DNA of 64,000 bases from Hanleya hanleyi. Lineage: Eukaryota > Mollusca > Polyplacophora > Lepidopleurida > Hanleyidae. Below are positions 19,122 through 33,500 of this stretch, piece after piece. The notes beneath the pieces were generated by a model. The model made no database searches, had not been told where the DNA came from, and saw only the letters and a program-made list of their open reading frames with translations. How positions within the stretch are numbered: position 1 is the stretch's first letter; every line of letters starts with the position of its first letter. The DNA is taken from NCBI GenBank assembly GCA_036873755.1, contig JAVTVY010025405.1:1-64000 (forward strand). The letters are read 5' to 3'. A program made the translations under genes and the position numbers.

Positions 19122-22100
19122 TAAATTATGCAAAAATAAGCCTGGTGACCCCTTTATTTTGAATGTTGAGGGTTTCCGCCATCTCTCTTGAAATATAAGA
19201 AAAATGACATTTTATTTTCAAATTTTCGGGAAAGTATTTAAGAAATCAAAGACTAGTTCTGATGGTACTCCTTTCTGTACAACTATCTTACGGTTGACAT
19301 GTTCAAATTCTCCGACTGAATTTCCCTATCCATTTTGTAGTCACATTTTCATTTCTAATATTTTATAAAGTGTATCATGGACCAACTTGAGTCCTCTGAA
19401 CTGACATTATATAGACCGCCGTTGACAAGAATGAACTTTTCCTCCATCGTCACAGAGCGTTTTTATCTGACGTTTCTTCATCTATCCATCAAGTCAGACA
19501 AGGTGCGTTTTGTCATCGTTCCTGTTTATACCGGGCTATCTCCATCCTGACTATAAGATGAACCTCTGGTGTGCCTAAAGTATATTTTGTTGGGTCATAA
19601 CCCACGCTGCGCATATCATGGCAATGGTAGAGCTGAGAGACAAACAAACAAGTCAGAAACTCGTAAGGGGAGCTTGTCAAAGCATCCAACAGCAATAGAT
19701 TAGACAGAACACCCGGGGTGAATTCTCGCCAGCCCCTGCATATGTTTGTAAACGTAACGCGATTTCGTAATACGATAAACTGTTTGTCCTGTGGAGTTCT
19801 CTTCTATTTGAGAGCGGATTATACGGTGTGTACTAAATAGTCTGCTCGAAAGACTTCTTGGCAATTCTACAAGATGGAAAAGCTAGCAGCAGTATACACT
19901 CTGAACCGTCGATAAACAGAACCACTCCCTCATAAAAGTTTCAGATCACTTTATCTGACAAACTATATATAGTATACAGTAACATTGGCGTTTTTGTCCT
20001 GAATCTGAAATGAAACAAGAAATATCTTCAAAAAACGATGGGCGCCGGAGTTTAAATGATAATGTGCAAAGTTTTTATTCTGCATAATAAGGAACTGGCA
20101 GAGCAGATTTTACAGCTGTAACCATTTGTTTCTACTGATCATCCGGCGTTGTTTCTTCCTCAATGGACAAGGACCTGTCAGTGTCAAGGTGTGTCCCTGA
20201 CAACAATGATGGCGGTACATCTATAGCTATCGAGGTGATCTGGCAGATTTTTTACCTTGTTGCCATGTGATAAGTCTTAAATCGTAAACTTCCATATAAC
20301 ATATTCACATACTAAATAAGAATATAATCAGGACACTGGGGGTGGGGATTTTTGATAATGAGCAATTGATTTCATGCAATTCTATTGGTTTGTTTTCAGT
20401 CAATTACAACATTACATCCGAATGTTGTCAGTCAATTACATAAAGTGGCGTCATTGGTCATGTAACTCTCCGCATTCATCGTCATATACGAGTCACAGAG
20501 GAAGGCAGATTAAAGCCCACAGAACAGAAGAGTGTCGAGCTAAAGCGAGCGTATAGGAAGGATTCCGTCGAAATAAAACATGAGCTGAATCTGAGCTGAC
20601 TTCCACATCCTTACACATTCACTATCACCTTTTAGTATTTTTTAATACAGGCGAGAAAGTTTAACCTAAACTTTGATTCCGTAAATCAGCGATACCGAAT
20701 AGCTATGTCAACGAAGGATAGGTCGAAATATTTGAAGAGTGAGTTCCATTTTTAAGAGCATGTTTCAAACATTCTAAGGCAAATTGTATTCGTGACGCTC
20801 AAAGACACAGCATTCAAGGAAGAACTCACATTGTGTGGGAAAGATAATCGCAGGGGTAACGAAAAGGAAACTGAAAATAATATTATTGAAATAATGCAAA
20901 TTTAATATTCCAATCTGATATGCCTATCTTTTATTCTCGAAATCCATATTGCCTTCGAGAGAGCCTCAATTCCGCGTTTGTAGGCCCCTTGACGGTCGTG
21001 CGTACGTTCCGAACATCGAAAGTGTTATTTGCCCATACGTTCAAAAATGCAAGTTACGGCGTCATGTCGCTAGAGCTAAAACTGGAAATGTTAATTTGCA
21101 ATACCTTCAACATTGGAAAATGGACACCGATAAAGTCTTTATACAGGAGATCTATACTAGTTTTCGTTTCCTTCAGCCCGCCCATCGAGGTGTAATTGTT
21201 CCTCAGACTGGAACATCTACCTTCAATCAATTATTCAAAGACATCGTTTCCTTTTGTGTCCCCAATTAAATTATACATATTGCTCGAAGAAATTCTTCAA
21301 AGGTTGAACGTATACTGGGACTCCAATCTGGCAAACCCAACCTCCCAGGAGAATTGAATAATTCATAGCGAGGATAAGTCGAGAAGCTTTAATGGTGGAG
21401 CAACAGGGGAATATATATTGGAACCCGAACCGATACACCGATTACTTTTAGGATGAGAGCATGCAGTGTATAGACATTGGCCCTTGGGTTTTCCAATCGA
21501 CACTTCGCTTTATGACCGCTTAACTGCGTTATCTTTTCCCGGAACTTCCGTGTAAACTTAATTAGAGACGCACAAATGGAAACAATTTCCATGTAATAGT
21601 TATGTAATTACTCAGAGTAGAATGTTTCTCTCACTGCTAACTCGATTTGAAATAAAGAATTGCAGTTTAGAATTATGGGAAGAGCCTTGAATTACAACGC
21701 AGCTGCTGTCGTTTGCGAAACCTTATATTCGAAACTTCTTTCTACATTCTCCTTTCGTGATCCGGCGGAGCTCACATTTGAGAAATCCGATAAATCTAAT
21801 GTTTTTGATACAACTTTCAGAGAATATACTTCCTATCTTGAAAATATCCAAACAGTTGATTTTATAAATAAACATAACCACGATGTCCAATTTGGGTCAA
21901 ATTGATTCCATGATATTCAGATGAAGTTCATTATGGAAGGGAAAGATCTCGTTTGATATGTATCATTCACCATGTATGAAGCCATGCAGTATGCCGTTTG
22001 TGCCCTTAGAAGGAAATACTATGTCAAAGCTTGTTAAAGTCAAACCAAAACCGCTTGAAGAATTTCATCAATATTGTTCCTGTTTTGAAATGTACATCAT

Positions 22101-22525
22101 TGACAAGCTCTCATCATGAATGAAATTGTTAGCCGTTCATGGAATGTCCTATCGCACATCATAGTATAGTGGTTTAAGTGATTTAACCGGATGAAAGCAT
22201 AAAACCTGGAACAGTTGATGTACACGTCATACATAATCATTTCGTAGAGGGTGCCCAATCTTTTCCAGATAGATTACAATGACACATCAAGTCCCAAGTC
22301 AATATGGCGTGCAAGATGACCGCCAAACATACGAATGCCAATATGTCTGCTTGTATTTAGAATAAGTTATTACTTGAAGTGCATATTTTTGTTTTTGTTA
22401 AACGTATTCCATGTGTTGATAATTTAGATAGATTACGATGACACATCACTTCATAATTCAATATAACTTGCAAACTTCAGTGTTTCAAATCATGTGCTCA
22501 TCACATTCAACGTTCGCAGTGACCA
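19122..22525. other. Unassigned AT-rich stretch, no gene recognised
   Basis: The longest frames are about 106 codons (20949-21269, plus strand) and 81 codons (21660-21905, plus strand). Neither shows a domain, signal peptide or membrane segment I can name, and I do not call them genes. Single exons of a host gene cannot be ruled out. Confidence 0.4.
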
Positions 22526-22599
22526 GTGCACCGGCAAAGCTGTTCACTATCTCGAGTTAAGTGCTTAATTTTGCAGATCCACCTCCACAAGCACAGCCT

Positions 22600-22790
22600 T
22601 GAAAGGGCCGATATGTCGACTCATAACGTTGCGATATTAAGGGTCGACCATGTCGATATTTTGTTCATTGCGATGTTAAGGGTCGTCATATCGGCCCTTA
22701 ATGTCGCATTTCGAAATTAAGGACCGTCATGTCGACTCTTAACATTGCAATGCGACGTTAAGGGTCGATGCGATGTTAAGGGCTTCTTCA
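22600..22790. repeat. Cluster of direct and inverted TTAAGGGTCG motifs
   Basis: The motif 'atattaagggtcga' or 'gatgttaagggtcg' occurs four to five times, with inverted forms ('cggcccttaatgtcgc', 'gtcgactcttaacattgc') between them and repeated 'catgtcgat/catgtcgac' spacers. The segment is a patchwork of short palindromes. No function can be assigned. Confidence 0.6.
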
Positions 22791-22976
22791 CTGCAGTTTA
22801 GTAGTTCAGTGTAGCTTTTTATCTCTTCGAGTGATGTAATTCAAATTGTTTGCCATGCGTCCTGAATTTTTGTTCAGACGAAGGTTTCTATAGTTTTGGT
22901 ATTCTGCTGAGCGTTCAGCTTCGTTAAGCAAACACAGATCTGATAAATGTTGCAGTCAGTATACATGCATAAGAGC

Positions 22977-23170
22977 ATCTCATGTTGGTGGAAGTTTTTC
23001 ATTGAAAACTGTTTACCGCTTCTCTTTTGTATAAGAAACTTATTATTTTTCTTCCATACACATTTGGAATTGGTAATAACTGTCGTACGAAATCGGTCAT
23101 TTCGATTATTGACACGGAAATTCTTTTATGGACGACGGCTGAATATAAAATGTCGGATCTCACGCTTGCC
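22977..23170 (+). mobile_element. Fragment of the retroelement 3' region (copy 3)
   Basis: It aligns with 18305-18500: 'cattgaaaactgt', 'ttaccgcttctctt', 'tttggaattggtaat', 'ttctttTatggacgacggctg', 'aaaatgtcggatc' and 'acgcttg'. It carries only the last part of the 3' region, so it is more severely 5'-truncated than the other copies. Confidence 0.6.
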
Positions 23171-23319
23171 ATCCATCATCTCCAGTACCTTTTACCTTTG
23201 ATAATTAGATCCTGCCACGTGTAATTCAAGTAAGGGCTTGCTTAATGCATCATTATTGTGAATCGTTCTATCATCCACTGATCGGGTGTGTACGGTTGCC
23301 GTGTAGGAAGAAGAAGTGT

Positions 23320-23430
23320 TGTGTTACCGAGGCAGTTTTCAATGATGCCGCCAACACATCATGATGTTCCAAAAATATCAAATCCGTATCACTGATCAGT
23401 ATTCTTAATCCATATGATTTTTGTTAAATG
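23320..23430 (-). mobile_element. Fragment of the retroelement 3' region (copy 4, inverted)
   Basis: It is the reverse complement of about 18235-18335: CATCATGATGTTCCAAAAAT, 'atcaaatccgtatcactgatcag' in part and 'tattcttaatccatatgat'. With copy 3 at 22977-23170 it forms an inverted pair about 150 bp apart. Confidence 0.65.
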
Positions 23431-24025
23431 CTAAATGTATCTTCGGCAATCTCTTTACATGGGGTTGGTGTGATATTGTCTGAAGTGTTATCCTCGTTAA
23501 ATACATTCCATAGTTAGGTGTCAGGTCAGTTCAAAAACATATGCTCAGTAGGATTACCAATATATCCACGTTTATTGTGCTGAACATAACAGTGTTCTCC
23601 ACAGCGTCCTAGAACGAAGAGAAAACTCTTTGAGTCCGCAAACTAACTGTCGTCTGCCATTCGAACTGATAGTACAGAGGTAACACTTGTTTCCCCATTG
23701 GGTAGTCAAGGGGTACCACCTCATCAAGCAGAGAGTTCTTCCGTGTTCTTGGCAGTAATATAGGAAGCTTTATTTAACGTTGTTGATAGTCCGACATGCA
23801 GACCCAACACGATATTTAATAATTTTGATGTATATGGAATGTTGTGTCTGTCATTTGGGCTATATCAATCCATGAAGCTGTCGGACGCAAAAACGAAACT
23901 CCACACTGCGTGTCATTGCTTAGAATGTCTAAACTAGTATTAGAGTGAAATGAAATTCGCTTAAGCAATCCGTTTGTTTATTACTACCGTGGACAATTTC
24001 AGTGGTTCGTTGCTTGAGAAAAGAT
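23431..24025. other. Unassigned sequence at the left edge of the large array
   Basis: No gene or repeat is recognised. It runs into the first array unit at about 24026 without an obvious border element. Confidence 0.5.
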
Positions 24026-25629
24026 ATAGTGACGACCCGGTCTCATCCATGATAGAAGAGCCAAGAGAGAAAATGTAGTGACGACCCGGTCTCATCCCTA
24101 ATAAATAGTCAAGAGGGAAGATAGAGTGACGACCCGGCCTCATCCCTAATAAATAGTCAAGAGGGAAGATAGAGTGACGACACGGCCTCATCCCTAATAA
24201 ATAGCCATGAGAGAAGATATAGTGACGACCCGGTCTCATCCCTGATAGAAGAGCCAAGAGAGAAGATATAGGGACGACCCGGTCTCATCCCTAATAAATA
24301 GTCAAGAGGGAAGATAGAGTGACGACACGGCCTCATCCCTAATAAATAGCCATGAGAGAAGATATAGTGACGACCCGGTCTCATCCCTGATAGAAGAGCC
24401 AAGAGAGAAGATATAGTGACGACCCGGTCTCATCCCTGATAGAAGAGCCAAGAGAGAAGATATAGTGACGAACCGGTCTCATCCCTAATAAATAGCCAAG
24501 AGGGAAGATATAGTGACGACCCGGCCTCATCCCTAATAAATAGCCAAGAGAGAAGATATAGTGACGACCCGGTCTCATTCCTAATAAATAGCCAAGAGGG
24601 AAGATATAGTGACGACCCGGCCTCATCCCTAATAAATAGCCAAGAGGGAAGATATAGTGACGACCCGGTCTCATCACTGATAGAAGAGCCAAGAGAGAAG
24701 ATATAGTGACGACCCGGTCTCATCACTGATAGAAGAGCCAAGAGAGAAGATATAGTGACGACCCGGTCTCATCACTGATAGAAGAGCCAAGAGAGAAGAT
24801 ATGGTGACGACCCGGTCTCATCACTGATAGAAAAGCCAAGAGAGAAGATATAGTGACGACCCGGTCTCATCCCTAATAGAAAGTCAAGAGGGAAGATAGA
24901 GTGACGACGCGGCCTCATCCCTAATAAATAACCATGAGAGAAGATATAGTGACGACCCGGTCTCATCACTGATAGAAGAGCCAAGAGAGAAGATATAGTG
25001 ACGACCCGGTCTCATCCCTAATAAATAGTCAAGAGGGAAGATAGAGTGACGACACGGCCTCATCCCTAATAAATAGACATGAGAGAAGATATAGTGACGA
25101 CCCGGTCTCATCCCTGATAGAAGAGCCAAGAGAGAAGATATAGTGACGACCCGGTCTCATCCCTAATAAATAGTCAAGAGGGAAGATAGAGTGACGACAC
25201 GGCCTCATCCCTAATAAATAGCCATGAGAGAAGATATAGTGATGACCCGGTCTCATTCCTGATAGAAGAGCAAAGAGAGAAGATATAGTGACGACCCGGT
25301 CTCATCCCTGATAGAAGAGCCAAGAGAGAAGATATAGTGACGAACCGGTCTCTTTGCCTAATAAATAGCCAAGAGGGAAGATATAGTGACGACCCGGCCT
25401 CATCCCTAATAAATAGCCAAGAGAGAAGATATAGTGACGACCCGGTCTCATTCCTAATAAATAGCCAAGAGGGAAGATATAGTGACGACCCGGCCTCATC
25501 CCTAATAAATAGCCAAGAGGGAAGATATAGTGACGACCCGGCCTCATCCCTAATAAATAGCCAAGAGGGAAGATATAGTGACGACCCGGTCTCATCCCTG
25601 ATAAAGGAGACAAGAGGGAAGATATAGTG

Positions 25630-26950
25630 ACGACCGGCCTCGTCAATAATAAATGGACAAGAGGGAAGATATAGTGACGACCCGGTCTCATCCCTGATAA
25701 AAGAGACAAAAGGGAAGATACAGTGACGACCCGGCCTCACCCCTAATAAAGAGCCAAGAGAGAAGATATAGTGACGACCCGGCCTCATCCCTAATAAATA
25801 GCCATGAGAGAAGATATAGTGACGACCCGGTCTCATCCCTGATAAATATCCCAAGAGAGAAGATATAGTGACGACCCGGTCTCATCCCTGATAGAAGAAC
25901 CAAGAGAGAAGATATAGTGTCGACTCGGTCTAATCCCTGATAGAAGAGCCAAGAGAGAAGATATAGTGGCGACCCGGTCTCATCCCTAATAAATAGCCAA
26001 GAGAGAAGATATAGTGACGACCCGGTCTCATTCCTAATAAATAGCAAAGAGGGAAGGTATAGTGACGACCCGGCCTCACCCCTAATAAATAGCCAAGAGA
26101 GAAGATATAGTGACGACCCAACCTCACTCCTAATAAACAGCCAAGGGAGAAGATATAGTGACGACCCGGTCTCATCCCTGATAGAAGAGCCAAGAGAGAA
26201 GATATCGTGACGACTCGGTCTAATCCCTGATAGAAGAACCAAGAGAGAAGATATAGTGACCACCCGGTCTCATCCCTGATAGAAGAGCCAAGAGAGAAGA
26301 TATAGTGACGACCTGATCTCATCCCTGATAGAAGAACCATGAGAGAAGATATAGTGACGACTCGGTCTAATCCCTGATAGAAGAGCCAAGAGAGAAGATA
26401 TAGTGACGACCCGGTCTCATCCCTGATAGAAGATCCAAGAGAGAAGATATCGTGACGATTCGGTCTAATCCCTGATAGAAGAACCAAGAGAGAAGATATA
26501 GTGACGACCCGGTCTCATCCCTGATAGAAGAGCCAAGAGAGAAGATATAGTGACGACCCAGTCTCATCCCTGATAGAAGAGCGAAGAGAGAAGATATAGT
26601 GACGACCCGGTCTCATCCCTGATAGAAGAGCCAAGAGAGAAGATATAGTGACGAACCGGTCTCATCCCTAATAAATAGCCAAGAGGGAAGATATAGTGAC
26701 GACCCGGCCTCATCCCTAATAAATAGCCAAGAGAGAAGATATAGTGACGACCCGGTCTCATTCCTAATAAATAGCCAAGAGGGAAGATATAGTGACGACC
26801 CGGCCTCATCCCTAATAAATAGCCAAGAGGGAAGATATAGTGACGACCCGGTCTCATCACTGATAGAAGAGCCAAGAGAGAAGATATAGTGACGACCCGG
26901 TCTCATCACTGGTAGAAGAGCCAAGAGAGAAGATATAGTGACGACTCGGT
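25630..26950. repeat. Higher-order block A (copy 1 of 3)
   Basis: This run of array units recurs almost base for base at about 37627-38947 (offset 11,997) and again at about 54171-55491 (a further 16,544). The constant offset and the shared rare variants (for example 'cccaacctcactcctaataaacag' and 'gtgaccacccgg') show duplication of the whole block, not parallel unit change. Copies 1 and 2 part near 26952/38949. Confidence 0.85.
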
Positions 26951-28699
26951 CTCATCACTGATAGAAGAGCCAAGAGAGAAGATATAGTGACGACCCGGTC
27001 TCATCACTGATAGAAAAGCCAAGAGAGAAGATATAGTGACGACCCGGTCTTATCCCTAATAGATAGTCAAGAGGGAAGATAGAGTGACGACACGGCCTCA
27101 TCCCTAATAAATAGCCATGAGAGAAGATATAGTGACGACCCGGTGTCATCACTGATAGAAGAGCCAAGAGAGAAGATATAGTGACGACCCGGTCTCATCC
27201 CTAATAAATAGTCAAGAGGGAAGATAGAGTGACGACACGGCCTCATCCCTAATAAATAGACATGAGAGAAGATATAGTGACGATCCGGTCTCATCCCTGA
27301 TAGAAGAGCCAAGCGAGAAGATATAGTGACGACCCGGTCTCATCCCTAATAAATAGTCAAGAGGGAAGATAGAGTGACGACACGGTCTCATCCCTAATAA
27401 TTAGCCATGAGAGAAGATATAGTGATGACCCGGTCTCATCCCTGATAGAAGAGCCAAGAGAGAAGATATAGTGACGACCCGGTCTCATCCCTGATAGAAG
27501 AGCCAAGAGAGAAGATATAGTGACGAACCGGTCTCTTTGCCTAATAAATAGCCAAGAGGGAAGATATAGTGACGACCCGGCCTCATCCCTAATAAATAGC
27601 CAAGAGAGAAGATATAGTGACGATCCGGTCTCAGTCCTGATAAAAGAGACAAGAGGGAAGATATAGTGACGACCGGCCTCGTCCTTAATAAATAGCCAAG
27701 AGGGAAGATATAGTGACGACCCGGTCTCATCCCTGATAAAAGAGACAAGAGGGAAGATATAGTGACGACCGGTCTCGTTCTTAATAAATAGCCAAGAGGG
27801 AAGATATAGTGACGACCCGGTCTCATCCCTGATAAAAGAGACAAGAGGGAAGATACAGTGAAGACCCGGCCTCACCCCTAATAAATAGCCATGAGAGAAG
27901 ATATAGTGACGACCCGGTCTCATCCCTGATAAAAGAGACAAGAGGGAAGATACAGTGACGACCCGGGCTCACCCCTAATAAAGAGCCAAGAGAGAAGATA
28001 TAGTGACGACCCGGCCTCATCCCTAATAAATAGCCATGAGAGAAGATATAGTGACGACCCGGTCTCATCCCTGATAAATAGCCAAGAGAGAAGATATAGT
28101 GACGACCCGGTCTCATCCCTGATAGAAGAACCAAGAGAGAAGATATAGTGTCGACTCGGTCTAACCCCTGATAGAAGAGCCAAGAGAGAAGATATAGTGA
28201 CGACCCGGTCTCATCCCTAATAAATAGCCAAGAGAGAAGATATAGTGACGACCCGGTATCATTCCTAATAAATTGCCAAGAGGGAAGATATAGTGACGAC
28301 CCGGCCTCATCCCTAATAAATAGCCAAGAGGGAAGATATAGTGACGACCCGGCCTCATCCCTAATAAATAGCCAAGAGGGAAGATATAGTGACGACCCGG
28401 TCTCATCCCTGATAAAAGAGACAAGAGGGAAGATATAGTGACGACCGGCCTCGTCCCTAATAAATGGACAAGAGGGAAGATATAGTGACGACCCGGTCTC
28501 ATCCCTGATAAAAGAGACAAGAGGGAAGATACAGTGACGACCCGGGCTCACCCCTAATAAAGAGCCAAGAGAGAAGATATAGTGACGACCCGGCCTCATC
28601 CCTAATAAATAGCCATGAGAGAAGATATAGTGACGACCCGGTCTCATCCCTGATAAATAGCCAAGAGAGAAGATATAGTGACGACCCGGTCTCATCCCT

Positions 28700-30530
28700 G
28701 ATAGAAGAACCAAGAGAGAAGATATAGTGTCGACTCGGTCTAACCCCTGATAGAAGAGCCAAGAGAGAAGATATAGTAACGACCCGGTCTCATCCCTAAT
28801 AAATAGCCAAGAGAGAAGATATAGTGACGACCCGATCTCATCCCTAATAAATAGCCAAGAGAGAAGATATAGTGACGACCCAACCTCACCCCTAATAAAT
28901 AGCCAAGGGAGAAGATATAGTGACGACCCGGTCTCATCCCTGATAGAAGAGCCAAGACAGAAGATATCGTGACGATTCGGTCTAATTCCTGATAGAAGAA
29001 CCAAAAGAGAAGAAATAGTGACGACCCGGTCTCATCCCTGATAGAAGAGCCAAGAGAGAAGATATAGTGACGACCCAGTCTCATCCCTGATAGAAGAGCG
29101 AATAGAGAAGATATAGTGACGACCCGGTCTCATCCCTGATAGAAGAGCCAAGAGAGAAGATATAGTGACGAACCGGTCTCATCCCTAATAAATAGCCAAG
29201 AGGGAAGATATAGTGACGACCCGGCCTCATCCCTAATAAATAGCCAAGAGAGAAGATATAGTGACGACCCGGTCTCATTCCTAATAAATAGCCAAGAGGG
29301 AAGATATAGTGACGAACCGGCCTCATCCTTAATAAATAGCCAAGAGGGAAGATATAGTGACGACCCGGTCTCATCACTGATAGAAGAGCCAAGAGAGAAG
29401 ATATAGTGACGACCCGGTCTCATCACTGGTAGAAGAGCCAAGAGAGAAGATATAGTGACGACTCGGTCTCATCCCTAATAAATAGCCAAGAGAGAAGATA
29501 TAGTGACGACCCGGTCTCATTCCTAATAAATAGCCAAGAGGGAAGATATAGTGACGACCCGGCCTCATCCCTAATAAATAGCCAAGAGGGAAGATATAGT
29601 GACGACCCGGTCTCATCACTGATAGAAGAGCCAAGAGAGAAGATATAGTGACGACCCGGTCTCATCACTGGTAGAAGAGCCAAGAGAGAAGATATAGTGA
29701 CGACCCGGTCTCATCACTGGTCTCATCACTGACAGAAGAGCCAAGAGAGAAGATATAGTGACGACCCGATCTCATCCCTAATAAATAGTCAAGAGGGAAG
29801 ATAGAGTGACGACACGGCCTCATCCCTAATAAATAGCCATGAGAGAAGATATAGTGACGACCCGGTCTCATCACTGATAGAAGAGCCAAGAGAGAAGGTA
29901 TAGTGACGACCCGGTCTCATCCCTAATAAATAGTCAAGAGGGAAGATAGAGTGACGACACGGCCTCATCCCTAATAAATAGACATGAGAGAAGATATAGT
30001 GACGACCCGGTCTCATCCCTGATAGAAGAGCCAAGAGAGAAGATATAGTGACGACCCGGTCTCATCCCTAATAAATAGTCAAGAGGGAAGATAGAGTGAC
30101 GACACGGCCTCATCCCTAATAAATAGCCATGAGAGAAGATATAGTGACGACCCGGTCTCATCCCTGATAGAAGAGCCAAGAGAGAAGATATAGTGACGAA
30201 CCCGTCTCATCCCTGATCGAAGAGCCAAGAGAGAAGATATAGTGACGAACCGGTCTCTTTGCCTAATAAATAGCCAAGAGGGAAGATATAGTGACGACCC
30301 GGCCACATCCCTAATAAATAGCCAAGAGAGAAGATATAGTGACGACCCGGTCTCATTCCAAATAAATAGCCAAGAGGGAAGATATAGTGACGACCCGGCC
30401 TCATCCCTAATAAATAGCCAAGAGGGAAGATATAGTGACGACCCGGCCTCATCCCTAATAAATAGCCAAGAGGGAAGATATAGTGACGACCCGGTCTCAT
30501 CCCTGATAAAAGAGACAAGAGGGAAGATAC
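28700..30530. repeat. Higher-order block D (copy 1 of 2)
   Basis: It corresponds to about 50690-52515 with an offset of 21,986-21,988 bp. Shared rare markers include the internal stutter in which 'ggtctcatcact' is doubled (29703-29735 and 51690-51720) and units with 'agacatgagag'. Confidence 0.75.
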
Positions 30531-33500
30531 AGTGACGACCCGGGCTCACCCCTAATAAAGAGCCAAGAGAGAAGATATAGTGACGACCCGGCCTCATCCC
30601 TAATAAATAGCCATGAGAGAAGATATAGTGACGACCCGGTCTCATGCCTGATAAATAGCCAAGAGAGAAGATATAGTGACGACCCGGTCCCATCCCTGAT
30701 AGAAGAACCAAGAGAGAAGATATAGTGTCGACTCGGTCTAACCCCTGATAGAAGAGCCAAGAGAGAAGATATAGTGACGACCCGGTCTCATCCCTAATAA
30801 ATAGCCAAGAGAGAAGATATAGTGACGACCCGGTCTCATTCCTAATAAATAGCCAAGAGGGAAGATATAGCCAAGAGAGAAGATATAGTGACGACCAGGT
30901 CTCATCCCTAATAAATAGCCAAGAGAGAAGATATAGTGACGACCCGGCCTCACCCCTAATAAATAGCCAAGAGAGAAGATATAGTGACGACCCGGTCTAA
31001 TACCTGATAGAAGAACCGAGAGAGAAGATATAGTGACGACTCGGTCTAATCCCTGATAGAAGAACCAAGAGAGAAGATATAGTGACGACTCGGTCTAATC
31101 CCTGATAGAAGAACCAAGAGAGAAGATATAGTGACGACTCGGTCTCATCCCTGATAGAAGAACCGAGAGAGAAGATATAGTGACGACTCGGTCTAATCCC
31201 TGATAGAAGAACCAAGAGAGAAGATATAGTGACGACTCGGTCTCATCCCTGATAGAAGAACCAAGAGAAAAGATATAGTGACGACTCGGTCTAATCCCTG
31301 ATAGAAGAGCCAAGAGAGAAGATATAGTGACGACTCGGTCTAATCCCTGATAGAAGAGCCAAGACAGAAGATATAGTGACGACTCGGTCTAATCCCTGAT
31401 AGAAGAACCAAGAGAGAAGATATAGTGACGACTCGGTCTCATCCCTGATAGAAGAACCAAGAGAGAAGATATAGTGACGACTCGGTCTAATCCCTGATAG
31501 AAGAACCAAGAGAGAAGATATAGTGACGACTCGGTCTCATCCCTGATAGAAGAACCAAGAGAGAAGATATAGTGACGACTCGGTCTAATCCCTGATAGAA
31601 GAGCCAAGAGAGAAGATATAGTGACGACCCGGTCTCATCCCTAATAAATAGCCAAGAGGGAAGATATAGTGACGACCCTGTCTCATCTCTGATAAAAGAG
31701 CCAAGCGGGGAAATATAGTGACGACCCGGCCCCATCCCTAATAAAAGGGCCAAGAGGGAAGATACAGTGACAACCCGGCCAAATCTCTAATAAAAGTGCC
31801 AAGAGAGAAGATATAGTGACTACACGGCTTCATCCCTAATAAAAGAACTAAGAGAGAAGACATAGTGACTACCCGGCCTCAACCCTGATAAAAGAGCAAA
31901 GAGGAAAGATATAGTGACGACCCGGCCTCATCCCTAATAAAAGAGCCAAGAGAGAAGAAACAGTGACGACTCGGTCTCATCCCTGATAGAAGAACCAAGA
32001 GAGAAGATATAGTGACGACTCGGTCTAATCCCTGATAGAAGAGCCAAGAGAGAAGATATAGTGACGACCCGGTCTCATCCCTAATAAATAGCCAAGAGGG
32101 AAGATATAGTGACGACACGGCCTCATCCCTAATAAATAGCCAATAGAGAAGATATAGTGACGACCCGGTCTCATCCCTGATAGAAGAACCAAGAGAGAAG
32201 ATATAGTGACGACCCGGTCTCATCACTGATAGAAGAGCCAAGAGAGAAGATATAGTGACGACCCGGTTTCATCCCTGATAGAAGAGGTAAGAGAGAAGAT
32301 ATAGTGACGACACAGCCTCATCCCTAATAAATAGCCAAGAGAGAAGACATAGTGACGACCCGGTCTCATCACTGATAGAAGACCCAAGAGAGAAGATATA
32401 GTGACGATTCGGTTTCATCCCTGATAGAAGAGCCAAGTGAGAAGATATAGTGACGACTCGATCTCATCCCTAATAAATAGCCAAGAGGGAAGATATAGTG
32501 ACGACTCGATCTCATCCTTGATAGAGGAGCCAAGAGAGAAGATATAGTGACGACACAGCCTCATCCCTAATAAATAGCCAAGAGAGAAGACATAGTGACG
32601 ACCCGGTCTCATCACTGATAGAAGACCCAAGAGAGAAGATATAGTGACGACTCGGTTTCATCCCTGATAGAAGAGCCAAGTGAGAAGATATAGTGACGAC
32701 TCGATCTCATCCCTAATAAATAGCCAAGAGGGAAGATATAGTGACGATCCGGTCTCAACCCTGATAAAAGAGACAAGAGTCAAGAGATACAATGATAAAT
32801 AATCAAGAGGGAAGATAGAGTGACGACACGGCTTCATCCCTAATAAATAGCCATGAGAGAAGATATAGTGATGACCCGGTCTCATCCCTGATAGAAGAGC
32901 CAAGAGAGAAGATATAGTGACGACCCCGTCTCATCCCTGATCGAAGAGACAAGAGGGAAGATATAGTGACGAACCGGTCTCTTTGCCTAATAAATAGCCA
33001 AGAGGGAAGATATAGTGACGACCCGGCCTCATCCCTAATAAATAGCCAAGAGAGAAGATATAGTGACGACCCGGTCTCATTCCTAATAAATAGCCAAGAG
33101 GGAAGATATAGTGACGACCCGGCCTCATCCCTAATAAATAGCCAAGAGGGAAGATATAGTGACGACCCGGCCTCATCCCTAATAAATAGCCAAGAGATAT
33201 AGTGACGACCCGGCCTCATCCCTAATAAATAGCCAAGAGGGAAGATATAGTGACGACCCGGCCTCATCCCTAATAAATAGCCAAGAGGGAAGATATAGTG
33301 ACGACCTGGTCTCATCCCTGATAAAAGAGACAAGAGGGAAGATATAGTGACGACCGGCCTCGTCCCTAATAAATTGACAAGAGGGAAGATATAGTGACGA
33401 CCCGGTCTCATCCCTGATAAAAGAGACAAGAGGGAAGATACAGTGACGACCCGGCCTCACCCCTAATAAAGAGCCAAGAGAGAAGATATAGTGACGACCC

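Noticed and set aside
20920..21905. Small plus-strand frames as host exons
   Set aside because: They are short, overlap in different frames, and have no recognisable domain or convincing splice sites by eye.
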